From: Peribacillus deserti
GTDB lineage: Bacteria > Bacillota > Bacilli > Bacillales > DSM-1321
Direction of reading: 5' to 3'
Assembly (NCBI RefSeq): GCF_002863585.1
Contig: NZ_PGUY01000028.1
Span: forward strand, 1-62,880
DNA length: 62,880 bases
Of the stretch, positions 20,056 to 28,089 are shown piece after piece. The notes below the pieces were generated by a model. The model was not told the origin of the DNA and made no database searches. It was given only the letters and a program-made list of their open reading frames with translations. The position numbers were made by a program, and so were the translations under genes. The first letter of the stretch is position 1. The number at the start of each line of letters is the position of its first letter.

Positions 20056-20931
20056 TTACATTCCCGCGTTTTCAGGAGTCTCTAGTGCCTCAGGAACTTC
20101 CAAGGTTATCGGGCCCATTTTGTCCGACCTCAGCTCCCTGATAATCAGTTCTGCTGTCTTGTCATAATCGACAAGACCTTTTCCCGCCAAGACTCCCCGG
20201 AAAAGGCCGATCGTATCAAAAAGTTCTACTACATCTTCCGGTATGGATTCAAGATTGTACCGTTCTTTCAGTCTATTTGGATATTCAGCTTCCAAGAAAC
20301 GTAGAGCATAAACAGCCAATTCATGCTGATTTAACAGGGTATCTTTAATCGCACCCGTTACGGCGAGCTTTAGACCAACTTCCTGATCTTCAAATTTAGG
20401 CCATAAGATCCCAGGGGTATCTAACAGCTCTAGTTCTTTCCCAACCTTAATCCATTGCTGTGCTTTTGTCACACCAGGCATATTGCCTGTTTTAGCGATA
20501 TTTTTCTTAGCCAGGCGGTTAATGAGCGTGGATTTCCCCACGTTTGGAATGCCCACGATCATAGCACGGATGGCCCTTGGGTTAATACCGCGCGATCTCA
20601 TTTTGTCGAACTTTTCTTTCAAAATTTCCTTTGAAGCCGAAAGGATTTTGTTCAAGCCGCTGCCCGCCTGGGAATTTATCGCAATGGCGTGCTGGCCTCT
20701 TTCTTCGAAGTATTTCAGCCATTCTTTTGTTTTTTCTTTATCAGCTAAATCCGCTTTATTCAGCAGGATCAGCCTGGGCTTATGCGATATAATTTCATCT
20801 ATCATCGGATTCCTGGAAGAAGCGGGTATCCTCGCATCGACCAGTTCAAAAATAATGTCCACAAGCTTTAACTTTTCTGTAACTTCCCGTCTTGCTTTGG
20901 CCATATGGCCAGGGAACCACTGTATAGTCAC
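20056..20931 (-). CDS. rbgA: 50S ribosome assembly GTPase RbgA (YlqF)
   Basis: 291 residues. It is a circularly permuted GTPase: the G4 motif NKAD comes before G1 (GIPNVGKST) and G3 (DTPG). The C-terminal domain binds RNA. It acts late in 50S assembly, on uL6-containing 45S particles. The chosen start is GTG at 20931 ([16 protein letters not shown], as in B. subtilis) behind GGTGAATGCT. A TTG and another GTG lie four and three codons upstream in frame. It begins 17 bp after lepB. Confidence 0.96.
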   Translation of the reverse strand: MTIQWFPGHMAKARREVTEKLKLVDIIFELVDARIPASSRNPMIDEIISHKPRLILLNKADLADKEKTKEWLKYFEERGQHAIAINSQAGSGLNKILSASKEILKEKFDKMRSRGINPRAIRAMIVGIPNVGKSTLINRLAKKNIAKTGNMPGVTKAQQWIKVGKELELLDTPGILWPKFEDQEVGLKLAVTGAIKDTLLNQHELAVYALRFLEAEYPNRLKERYNLESIPEDVVELFDTIGLFRGVLAGKGLVDYDKTAELIIRELRSDKMGPITLEVPEALETPENAGM

Positions 20932-20948
20932 AGCATTCACCAACTTTT

Positions 20949-21512
20949 CTAGTTCTTCTTATAGGCTACGCTTCTAAAATCCTCAATCGGCCAGTATACA
21001 AGGTTGGTTTTGCCAAGTACTTTTTCCATTGGAACTGTGCCGATCGCCCTTGAATCCCGGCTATTCCGTCTATTGTCACCCATAACAAATAACTCGTTAT
21101 CAGGAACGGTATCACGGTTAATAAAATCTTTCAGCGTGAAGGACTCTGTCAGCGGTCCGTCCATAACCTCCCGCTTATATTGCTCAAGATAAGGTTCTTT
21201 ATAGGCTTTGCCGTTCACATAAAGGATATCGTTTTTGTATTCTACTCGATCTCCCGGAAGCCCTATCACACGTTTTATGTAGTCTTTGCCCTCAGGAGCA
21301 TGAAACACAATAATATCGAACCGCTTAGGCTCGCCTACAGTATAGCCAATTTTATTCACTATCATTCTGTCTTTATCATGTAAAGTAGGCATCATAGACA
21401 GTCCATCCACCACGATTGGTGCAAAGAAAAAATAGCGTATAATTGCTGCAAGCAAAACAGCAATGATCAGAGCTTTTGTCCATTCCCAAACTTCGTTTTT
21501 CTTTTTTGTCAT
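20949..21512 (-). CDS. lepB: Type I signal peptidase
   Basis: 187 residues. One N-terminal membrane segment (about 13-30) is followed by catalytic Ser39 (VDGLSMMPT) and general base Lys80 ([12 protein letters not shown]). The box with [11 protein letters not shown] is typical. It cleaves signal peptides on the outer face of the membrane. GGTGGAGATAGA precedes the ATG at 21512; the frame is open seven codons further. Whether it corresponds to sipS, T, U or V cannot be told, so the general symbol is used. Confidence 0.95.
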   Translation of the reverse strand: MTKKKNEVWEWTKALIIAVLLAAIIRYFFFAPIVVDGLSMMPTLHDKDRMIVNKIGYTVGEPKRFDIIVFHAPEGKDYIKRVIGLPGDRVEYKNDILYVNGKAYKEPYLEQYKREVMDGPLTESFTLKDFINRDTVPDNELFVMGDNRRNSRDSRAIGTVPMEKVLGKTNLVYWPIEDFRSVAYKKN

Positions 21513-21708
21513 TCTATCTCCACCGCCTATCAAGCTTTCTATAAAACATCATACTGCTTTATTTTACACTATGAAAGAAAAATAAACGCTTAAAATGCAT
21601 ACGAGCCAATATTAATGAATATAAGCTGAACAATCCTTACTTTCCTTAACTACGCTCAGCTGCTTTTTGTAAACTGTTTTCTCTTATACAACATAAGACA
21701 TAAGACAT

Positions 21709-21742
21709 AAAAAAAGAGCCTGTATGAACAAGCTCTTTTTTT
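21709..21742 (-). terminator. Intrinsic terminator after rplS
   Basis: Minus strand AAAAAGAGC and GCTCTTTTTTT arms around a 12-nt loop, about 40 bp past the rplS stop. It separates the ribosomal transcript from lepB. Confidence 0.85.
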
Positions 21743-21778
21743 GATATAATTCCAGCTTCGGATACGATGCTGAAAGTA

Positions 21779-22126
21779 TTAGCGGCGGATCTCTTTAATA
21801 CGAGCTGCTTTACCACGAAGGTTACGAAGGTAGTATAGCTTCGCACGGCGTACTTTACCGCGGCGTACTACTTCTAAAGTAGCGATTTTTGGCGTGTGTA
21901 CAGGGAATGTACGCTCAACACCTACACCGTAAGAAACCTTACGAACTGTGAATGTTTCGCTGATTCCACCACCACGACGCTTAATCACAACACCTTCAAA
22001 TAGCTGAATACGTTCGCGAGTTCCCTCGATAACTTTAACGTGAACACGTACAGTATCACCAGGACGGAACGCAGGAAGATCAGATTTCAATTGGTCTTTT
22101 GTGATTTCTTCAATTAATTGTTGCAT
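21779..22126 (-). CDS. rplS: Ribosomal protein L19 (bL19)
   Basis: 115 residues from the ATG at 22126 ([18 protein letters not shown]) with GGAAGGAG upstream. The frame is open 10 codons further, through the leader hairpin, and those codons are not L19. The protein sits at the 30S-50S interface. A promoter and a structured leader precede it, so it can be expressed separately from trmD. Confidence 0.98.
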   Translation of the reverse strand: MQQLIEEITKDQLKSDLPAFRPGDTVRVHVKVIEGTRERIQLFEGVVIKRRGGGISETFTVRKVSYGVGVERTFPVHTPKIATLEVVRRGKVRRAKLYYLRNLRGKAARIKEIRR

Positions 22127-22147
22127 CGTTTTCAACTCCTTCCACCA

Positions 22148-22186
22148 GATGCTCATTCCAATATAATATGATTGCAGCGGAACATC
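22148..22186 (-). promoter_or_regulatory. Candidate L19 mRNA leader hairpin
   Basis: In the minus-strand RNA, GAUGUUCC pairs with GGAA and, after a UGAG bulge, CAUC, just before the rplS ribosome site. The sequence resembles the L19 leader element described upstream of rplS in Bacillus, recalled without a search. A candidate for autoregulation by L19. Confidence 0.5.
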
Positions 22187-22221
22187 TTAATAAAGCCCGG
22201 AACGCCCAGGCCACAAAGAAT

Positions 22222-22250
22222 ATATTAACATAGCGTGCTTACATATGCAA
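22222..22250 (-). promoter_or_regulatory. Predicted σA promoter for rplS
   Basis: Minus strand: -35 TTGCAT (22245-22250), 17-bp spacer, -10 TAATAT (22222-22227). The -35 box overlaps the last codons of trmD, which would give a leader of about 90 nt before rplS. Confidence 0.65.
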
Positions 22251-22252
22251 TG

Positions 22253-22990
22253 TTATTTTTCTTCTTTTTTTATTTCATCGAGCCACTTTTTCTCCTTCTC
22301 ACCAAGAGGGAAATTCTCAAGCAGATCCGGCCTTCTGGTGAGGGTTCTTCTCAATGATTCTTTTATCCTCCATTCCTCGATGAGAGCATGGTTGCCCGAT
22401 ATGAGGATATCCGGGACCTTGATGCCTCTAAAGTCAGCCGGCCTCGTATAGTGCGGATGTTCAAGCAGTCCTGATGAAAAAGAATCCTTAACGGGGGATT
22501 CTTCATTTCCAAGGACACCCGGAAGCAGTCTCACAACACTATCTATGACGACCATAGCACCCAGCTCTCCACCTGTGAGTACATAGTCCCCGATAGAAAT
22601 TTCATCAGTAATGATATGGGTCCTTATTCTCTCGTCATACCCTTCGTAATGACCGCAGATAAAGATTAGGTGTTCTTCCTTTGATAGTTCCTCAGCTTTA
22701 TACTGAGTATATCTTTCTCCCTGAGGGCACATGAGGATTACCCGGGGCTTTGAGCCGGAGGATTCCTTAAGCGCACTTACTGCATCAAAGATCGGCTGCG
22801 GCTTTAAAACCATGCCGGCACCGCCTCCATACGGATAATCATCTACGGTGTGATGTTTATTATCAGCATATTCCCTGAAATTTGTAACCATGTAGGAAAC
22901 CGCTTCTTTTTCAGCTGCTTTATTTAGAATCGAACTGCCTAATACTCCCTCAAACATCTCGGGGAATAAGCTTAAAACATCTATTCTCAT
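22253..22990 (-). CDS. trmD: tRNA (guanine37-N1)-methyltransferase
   Basis: 245 residues of the SPOUT class with the trefoil-knot motifs [22 protein letters not shown] and [13 protein letters not shown]. It makes m1G37 in tRNAs reading CNN codons and guards against +1 frameshifts. Its ATG overlaps the rimM stop (TAATG), so the two are coupled. rplS follows. Confidence 0.98.
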   Translation of the reverse strand: MRIDVLSLFPEMFEGVLGSSILNKAAEKEAVSYMVTNFREYADNKHHTVDDYPYGGGAGMVLKPQPIFDAVSALKESSGSKPRVILMCPQGERYTQYKAEELSKEEHLIFICGHYEGYDERIRTHIITDEISIGDYVLTGGELGAMVVIDSVVRLLPGVLGNEESPVKDSFSSGLLEHPHYTRPADFRGIKVPDILISGNHALIEEWRIKESLRRTLTRRPDLLENFPLGEKEKKWLDEIKKEEK

Positions 22991-23508
22991 TAATCTAACA
23001 GCCCTTCCATAGGAAGAATTTTAATTTGTTTATTATCAATATCAATTTCTTTCACGATTTCATCAATATAAGGAATCAGTATGTCTTTCCCTCTTTTTCC
23101 CCTGACCACCCATACATCATTCGCGCCAGGAGCCAGCACCTCACTAATCTTGCCAATTTCTTCGCCTTCAAGCGTCGAAACCATACAGCCGATGATTTGA
23201 TGATAGTAAAACTCCCCTTCTTCAAGATCATGCAGCTGGCTTTCCGGTACCTTCAGCAGTCCGCCCTTCAGGCTTTCCACTTGGTTTACATTATTAAATT
23301 CCTCGAAGGTCAGCAGGTCAAAATTCTTATGGGTCCTGTGGGATTTAACTGTTAATTCCATCGGTTCTTTGCTCTTTTCAGCGAAGAAGTACAGTTTATT
23401 CCCGCTCTTGTATCTTTCTTCAGCAAAATCAGTCTTTGAAATGACCCGTACTTCCCCTCTGATGCCATGCGTATTCACTATTTTTCCCACATTAAACCAT
23501 TTATCCAT
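22990..23508 (-). CDS. rimM: 16S rRNA processing factor RimM
   Basis: 172 residues. The N-terminal beta-barrel (about 5-85; [14 protein letters not shown]) is followed by a PRC-barrel (about 95-170; [20 protein letters not shown]). It binds S19 and matures the 30S head. AAAGGTGAGG precedes the ATG. It is in a run with ylqD (13 bp upstream) and trmD (1-bp overlap). Confidence 0.97.
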   Translation of the reverse strand: MDKWFNVGKIVNTHGIRGEVRVISKTDFAEERYKSGNKLYFFAEKSKEPMELTVKSHRTHKNFDLLTFEEFNNVNQVESLKGGLLKVPESQLHDLEEGEFYYHQIIGCMVSTLEGEEIGKISEVLAPGANDVWVVRGKRGKDILIPYIDEIVKEIDIDNKQIKILPMEGLLD

Positions 23509-23521
23509 ACTATCCTCACCT

Positions 23522-23908
23522 TTAACGTATTTCAGTAATTATTCCGTCGGTCACTACGATCGTTTTTGACAGGGCGGCCTCGTCCCAGTTCTGTCCAACT
23601 TCTACATTGATGATGGCCTGAACTTCCCGGTCCTTCAATTCACTGCCCAGGGGCAGGATTTCAAGCTGTTCGAGCTGAAAATCCAGCATCTTTACTTTTT
23701 CCTGTCTTTTGTTAATTTCCTTCTCATAGTGGGCTTTTAAACTTCCAGGCTGAAATTTTTTTGTTTTCTCTACCTTTCGCATTTCAAAGCGCAGCTGGTC
23801 ACATTCTTTTAAAAGCTGCCTTTTGCTCTGATTGTATTTATCCAGGAGTCGATTCTTGCTGGTTTCGGTTAGTACATGATTGACAGTAACCGTTTGAAGG
23901 ATATTCAA
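23522..23908 (-). CDS. ylqD: Conserved YlqD family protein
   Basis: 128 residues. A charged coiled-coil-like middle (about 15-85) is followed by a small C-terminal domain ([27 protein letters not shown]). No catalytic motif is visible and the function is unknown to me. It starts at TTG (23908) with AAGGAGG nine bases upstream. Conserved position between khpA and rimM in Bacillus suggests a link to ribosome or RNA work, but that is inference. Confidence 0.85.
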   Translation of the reverse strand: MNILQTVTVNHVLTETSKNRLLDKYNQSKRQLLKECDQLRFEMRKVEKTKKFQPGSLKAHYEKEINKRQEKVKMLDFQLEQLEILPLGSELKDREVQAIINVEVGQNWDEAALSKTIVVTDGIITEIR

Positions 23909-24376
23909 TAGCCAGCGCCTCCTTGCCCTAAGATTTCACTTCAAAACTATGTATAGATTCCGTGACTGGCGTCCTTACAGAATCAGTGTTTGCACTGGCT
24001 TTGTGAGGAACCGGTCTAATTAATCGTTTGCTTATTACAACAATTCCTAATAATTGTTATTTCGTTCAAAAGCTGTTCATCTATTTATACCCGCACTTTT
24101 TCCTGGTTTCCTATATGTCAAAAGCATATCAATCAGCTCATAGAATAATTTGTGCACAGCTCCACTTTTCTCTTAAGTAATTATATCAGTTTTACAGCTA
24201 TTTTTTCAGTGACTGTGAGTTATTTCAAGCGGTCTTAACTCTCAGCATGAAATAGACCTCCCAAGGCTGGTTTACATATTAGTTCTGTTAAACTAACTGT
24301 TGATTTCCACTCCAATGAACGAGGTGCAAAAATCAACATTTTACTTTAATGATAGCGAAATATAAATAAATATATA
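23909..24376. other. Intergenic region between khpA and ylqD
   Basis: A 468-bp AT-rich stretch. It holds a possible promoter for ylqD-rimM-trmD (minus strand TATAAT at 24180-24185 with a weak CTGAAA -35 box) and a small repeat relic at 24298-24339. I see no credible gene or RNA in the rest. Confidence 0.4.
24298..24339. repeat. Miniature relic of the Bacillus intergenic repeat
   Basis: TGTTGATTT and AAATCAACA form perfect 9-bp inverted ends only 42 bp apart, with CCACTCCA just inside the left end. This fits the two ends of the repeat family seen at 26866-27005 with the centre deleted. Confidence 0.5.
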
Positions 24377-24407
24377 GCAAAAAAGGAGGGTATAAGACCC
24401 TCCTTTT
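24377..24407 (-). terminator. Intrinsic terminator after khpA
   Basis: Minus strand AAAGGAGGG and CCCTCCTTT arms around a short loop, followed by further T. It overlaps the khpA stop codon. Confidence 0.88.
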
Positions 24408-24636
24408 ATTCGGATATCTCCAAATAAATTTTCTTGTGCTGTGATGATCCTGCTGCATAGACTACAGTGCGAATCGCCTTAGCTACACGGCCTTGCTTGC
24501 CGATTACTTTTCCCATATCGCTTTTATTAACGGTTAGGGAATAAATCGTTTTCTCATCTTCTTCGTTTACAGTTACCTGTACGTCTTCAGGATGATCTAC
24601 AAGAGGCTTAACAATTGTTTGGATTAATTCCTTCAT
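24406..24636 (-). CDS. khpA: RNA-binding KH-domain protein KhpA (YlqC)
   Basis: 76 residues, a single KH domain with the GKQG loop (MGKVIGKQGRVAKAIRTVV). In related Firmicutes KhpA pairs with KhpB (Jag) and binds RNA, affecting cell elongation. It lies 12 bp after rpsP. No good Shine-Dalgarno sequence precedes the ATG, so its translation probably depends on ribosomes finishing rpsP. Confidence 0.93.
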   Translation of the reverse strand: MKELIQTIVKPLVDHPEDVQVTVNEEDEKTIYSLTVNKSDMGKVIGKQGRVAKAIRTVVYAAGSSQHKKIYLEISE

Positions 24637-24648
24637 CGCAAAGTTTAA

Positions 24649-24921
24649 TTACTTGCTGTTTTTAGCATTGTGGAATTTTTCCATAATGCCTTGTTGAGAG
24701 AACAGGTTACGTACTGTGTCAGATGGTTTTGCACCATTTTGCATCCACTTAAGAGCAAGCTCGTCGTTGATGTTTACAGTAGCTGGTTGAGTTACTGGGT
24801 TGTAAGTTCCGATTGTTTCAATAGAACGACCGTCACGTGGAGCACGAGAATCTGCAACTACAATACGATAGAAAGGAGACTTTTTAGCTCCCATACGTTT
24901 TAAACGAATTTTTACTGCCAT
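24649..24921 (-). CDS. rpsP: Ribosomal protein S16 (bS16)
   Basis: 90 residues, [20 protein letters not shown], the typical N-terminus. GGAGGTGC precedes the ATG at 24921; the frame is open 11 codons further without support. The promoter at 24961-24989 is just upstream. It forms a unit with khpA. Confidence 0.98.
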   Translation of the reverse strand: MAVKIRLKRMGAKKSPFYRIVVADSRAPRDGRSIETIGTYNPVTQPATVNINDELALKWMQNGAKPSDTVRNLFSQQGIMEKFHNAKNSK

Positions 24922-24960
24922 TTTATATAAGCACCTCCGAATAGTTTCACACAAGATAAT

Positions 24961-24989
24961 ATATTACCAAACGCACAACAGCTTGTAAA
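24961..24989 (-). promoter_or_regulatory. Predicted σA promoter for rpsP-khpA
   Basis: Minus strand: -35 TTTACA (24984-24989), 17-bp spacer, -10 TAATAT (24961-24966), about 40 bp before the rpsP ATG. Confidence 0.7.
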
Positions 24990-25016
24990 GGTTTTTTTCT
25001 TAACAGACGTTAAACC

Positions 25017-26360
25017 TTACATAAAAGGAAACTTAAAGCCGCCTTTTTTCTTGCCTTTTTGCATATTGGTCATTTGTTTCATCATTTTTTTCATATCATC
25101 AAACTGTTTGATCAAGCGGTTTACTTCCTGTATGGATGTTCCGCTCCCTTTTGCAATTCTCTTTTTTCGACTGCCATTCATCGTTTCAGGCTGTTCTTTT
25201 TCAAGCTTAGTCATTGAACGAATGATGGCTTCAACACGACCGATTTGTTTTTCATCAACGGTGACGTTATTGAGGCCCTTCATTTTGTTAGCTCCGGGAA
25301 GCATTTTCAGGAGGTCGTCAAGAGGCCCCATAGAGCGGACTTGTCCAAGCTGATCCAGGAAATCATCGAATGTAAAGGACATAGTTCTCATTTTTTGTTC
25401 AAGCTCTTTAGCCTTTTCAGTATCAACATTGGCCTGGGCTTTTTCAATTAATGTTAAAACGTCCCCCATCCCCAGGATCCGTGAAGCCATTCTCTCTGGG
25501 TGGAATGTTTCCAGTGCATCCATCTTCTCACCCATACCGACAAATTTGATTGGAGTCTGTGTTACTGCGCGTATGGAAAGTGCAGCTCCACCCCTTGTAT
25601 CCCCATCAAGCTTGGTCAGGACAACGCCAGTTAAACCGAGCTGTTCATTAAAGCTCTGGGCCACATTAACGGCATCCTGTCCGGTCATGGCATCCACAAC
25701 CAGGAAGATTTCATTTGGATTAGCCAGCTGCTGAATGTCCTTCAGCTCATTCATCAATGTTTCATCCACATGCAGCCGGCCTGCCGTATCGATCAAAACA
25801 TAATCATGATGGTCCTCTTTGGCTTTAGCAATTGCCTGTCTGGCAATTTCAACCGGACTGACCTGGTCACCGAGTGAGAAAACAGGGAAGTTAAGCTGTT
25901 TCCCAAGGGTTTCCAGCTGTTTGATTGCGGCCGGACGATAAATATCTGCAGCCACCAATAACGGCTTCCTGTTATATTTCTTCCTCAGGAGGTTAGCGAG
26001 CTTCCCGGTTGTGGTGGTTTTACCAGCACCCTGCAGCCCTACCATCATAATGACGGTAGGCGGGCGGTTAGATACAGCAATCTTGCTTTGCTCGCCGCCC
26101 ATCAGCTCGGTAAGTTCTTCCTGAACTACCTTGATGACCTGCTGTCCAGGCGAAAGGCTTTTTAATACTTCCTGCCCGACGGCACGCTCGCTTACCTTCT
26201 TAACAAAGTCCTTCACAACTTTAAAGTTAACATCGGCTTCCAGCAAGGCCATACGGACATCCCGCATCATTTCCTTGACGTCTGCTTCATTAACTTTGCC
26301 TTTACCCCGAATTTTTTGAAACGTATTCTGCAGTCGGTCGGCTAAACTTTCAAATGCCAT
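25017..26360 (-). CDS. ffh: Signal recognition particle protein Ffh
   Basis: 447 residues. The N domain (1-90) and G domain (about 95-295; GLQGAGKTTTTGKLA, DTAGRLHVDE, TKLDGDTRGG) are followed by the methionine-rich M domain (about 300-430), which binds scRNA and signal sequences. It targets nascent membrane and secreted proteins, with FtsY as receptor. TTAGGAGG precedes the ATG. It lies 11 bp after ylxM. Confidence 0.98.
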   Translation of the reverse strand: MAFESLADRLQNTFQKIRGKGKVNEADVKEMMRDVRMALLEADVNFKVVKDFVKKVSERAVGQEVLKSLSPGQQVIKVVQEELTELMGGEQSKIAVSNRPPTVIMMVGLQGAGKTTTTGKLANLLRKKYNRKPLLVAADIYRPAAIKQLETLGKQLNFPVFSLGDQVSPVEIARQAIAKAKEDHHDYVLIDTAGRLHVDETLMNELKDIQQLANPNEIFLVVDAMTGQDAVNVAQSFNEQLGLTGVVLTKLDGDTRGGAALSIRAVTQTPIKFVGMGEKMDALETFHPERMASRILGMGDVLTLIEKAQANVDTEKAKELEQKMRTMSFTFDDFLDQLGQVRSMGPLDDLLKMLPGANKMKGLNNVTVDEKQIGRVEAIIRSMTKLEKEQPETMNGSRKKRIAKGSGTSIQEVNRLIKQFDDMKKMMKQMTNMQKGKKKGGFKFPFM

Positions 26361-26371
26361 AATGCCGCCTC

Positions 26372-26701
26372 CTAATCGAGTTCCTCGAGCGAGGTTAGAG
26401 CGTCAAAAATCTTCTCTTTAGAGGATCCGTTCTCGATAAGAGTTCTTATCGATGCAGCGATTTTCTGACGCTCTTGAAATTTTTGGAATAATAATAGCTT
26501 TGCTTCATATTCTTCAAGCATTGCTTCTGTTCTCTTTATGTTATCATAGACTGCTTGACGGCTGACTTCATACTTTTCAGCGATCTCTCCAAGGGAGTAG
26601 TCATCCAGATAATAGAGTGACATATAGCTCTGTTGTTTCTCTGTTAACAGCGAATAATAAAAATCATACAGATAATTCATCCGCGTTGTTTTTTCGAGCA
26701 T
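26372..26701 (-). CDS. ylxM: SRP-associated HTH protein YlxM
   Basis: 109 residues. A sigma-region-4-like helix-turn-helix ([20 protein letters not shown]) occupies about 33-52. The YlxM/p13 family is always next to ffh; the streptococcal homologue modulates SRP activity. AAGGGAGG precedes the ATG. It is first gene of the ylxM-ffh unit. Confidence 0.93.
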   Translation of the reverse strand: MLEKTTRMNYLYDFYYSLLTEKQQSYMSLYYLDDYSLGEIAEKYEVSRQAVYDNIKRTEAMLEEYEAKLLLFQKFQERQKIAASIRTLIENGSSKEKIFDALTSLEELD

Positions 26702-26745
26702 GGGCTCCCCTCCCTTGTGTTAAGTGAAAACCCTTTACAAAAAAT

Positions 26746-26774
26746 ATATTACCTAAAAGATAAATGAATGTCAA
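26746..26774 (-). promoter_or_regulatory. Predicted strong σA promoter for ylxM-ffh
   Basis: Minus strand: consensus -35 TTGACA (26769-26774), 17-bp spacer, -10 TAATAT (26746-26751), about 45 bp before the ylxM ATG. Confidence 0.82.
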
Positions 26775-26865
26775 GGAAAAGTCTTTACAGCAAGGAGAGA
26801 GTGTGTTCTAAAACCGATCTTTTCTAAAAGATTATTGTTTTTAATAAGTTCTGTGAACCCACCCT

Positions 26866-27005
26866 ATTGTTAAACAGGTTGGTTTGAAACGCAAGGTGCG
26901 AGACTCCTTGATCCAGACATGCTGAGACCCCACAGGCGAAGCCGGGGAGGCTCAGCGCAGGCACCGCGGAAAGCGAGCATCCACACGTTCCAATCCCCCC
27001 TTGTT
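26866..27005. repeat. Widespread Bacillus GC-rich intergenic repeat
   Basis: Contains GTGCGAGACTCCT, GAGACCCCACAGGCG, GGGGAGGCTCAG and CCGCGGAAAGCGAGCAT in order, the core of a dispersed Bacillus repeat I know by sequence memory. The ends GGTTGG and CCAATC are imperfect inverted repeats. It fills the gap between ftsY and ylxM, upstream of the ylxM promoter and just after the ftsY terminator. It has no coding potential. Confidence 0.75.
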
Positions 27006-27035
27006 CAATAACAACAAAGTTTGCGAAAGCAGCCT

Positions 27036-27068
27036 TTAAAAAACACCCTCCGTAGACGGAAGGGTGCT
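27036..27068 (-). terminator. Intrinsic terminator after ftsY
   Basis: Minus strand CACCCTTCCGT and ACGGAGGGTG arms with a very short loop, then TTTTTT, about 20 bp past the ftsY stop. Confidence 0.9.
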
Positions 27069-27084
27069 GCTGGCAAACTTATTT

Positions 27085-28074
27085 TTATTCTTCTTCTTTA
27101 TCAATCAAATTCGCAAATAAACCGTAGACATACTTCTCAGCATCAAAATCTTGGAGATCGTCCATTTTTTCGCCTAGGCCGACAAGCTTGACCGGTATTT
27201 CCAGCTCGTTTCGGATCGCCAGGACAATCCCCCCCTTAGCTGTTCCGTCGAGTTTCGACAGGACAATCCCTGTAACATTTGTTGCTTCTTTGAAGGTTTT
27301 GGCCTGAATCAAAGCATTTTGTCCGGTGGTTGCATCCAATACAAGCAATACTTCATGCGGTGCCCCGGGAATTTCTCTTTCAATGACTCTCTTTACCTTT
27401 TCAAGCTCCTTCATAAGATTGACCTTATTTTGAAGGCGCCCGGCTGTATCGCAGAGAAGCACATCGGCACCCCGCGCTTTAGCGGCCTGCAGAGAATCAT
27501 ACATCACGGCAGCAGGATCGGATCCGGCCGCCTGTTTCACAACCTCAACGCCTGCACGGTCACCCCAGACCTCCAGCTGCTCTATGGCGCCGGCGCGGAA
27601 GGTATCTCCCGCTGCAAGGATGACTTTTTTGCCCTCCTGCTTAAAACGATGGGCGAGTTTCCCGATCGTCGTTGTTTTACCGACTCCATTCACACCTACG
27701 AACAGAATCACTGTTAAGCTGTCCCCCTGCATGTTCAGGTCTGCAGAAGCTGATCCTTTTCCTTCATAGATCTCGACCAGTTTTTCTGAGATCACTGACT
27801 GTACCTCTGCAGGATCCTGGATGTTCTTCCGCTTCACTTCCATCTTCAGCTCATCAATAAGTATCTCGACCGTTTCATAGCCAACGTCGGCCTGGAAAAG
27901 GATTTCTTCAAGTTCTTCAAAGAAATCCTCATCTATTTTTCTATAGCGTGCAACTAGGTCATTCACTCTTCCGGTAAAAGAATTACGGGTTTTTGTAAGT
28001 CCTTCTTTAAATTTATCCGTGACAGCATCTGTCTGTGAAGTAAATTTATCCTTAAGTTTTTTAAAAAAACTCAT
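27085..28074 (-). CDS. ftsY: Signal recognition particle receptor FtsY
   Basis: 329 residues. A short N domain is followed by the SRP GTPase domain: GVNGVGKTTTIGKLA, DTAGRLQNK and LSKLDGTAKGG. The acidic A domain of E. coli is missing, as usual in Bacillus. It receives Ffh-ribosome complexes at the membrane. AATAAGGATG precedes the ATG. It lies 15 bp after smc in the rnc-smc-ftsY run. Confidence 0.98.
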   Translation of the reverse strand: MSFFKKLKDKFTSQTDAVTDKFKEGLTKTRNSFTGRVNDLVARYRKIDEDFFEELEEILFQADVGYETVEILIDELKMEVKRKNIQDPAEVQSVISEKLVEIYEGKGSASADLNMQGDSLTVILFVGVNGVGKTTTIGKLAHRFKQEGKKVILAAGDTFRAGAIEQLEVWGDRAGVEVVKQAAGSDPAAVMYDSLQAAKARGADVLLCDTAGRLQNKVNLMKELEKVKRVIEREIPGAPHEVLLVLDATTGQNALIQAKTFKEATNVTGIVLSKLDGTAKGGIVLAIRNELEIPVKLVGLGEKMDDLQDFDAEKYVYGLFANLIDKEEE

Positions 28075-28089
28075 GTAAACACATCCTTA

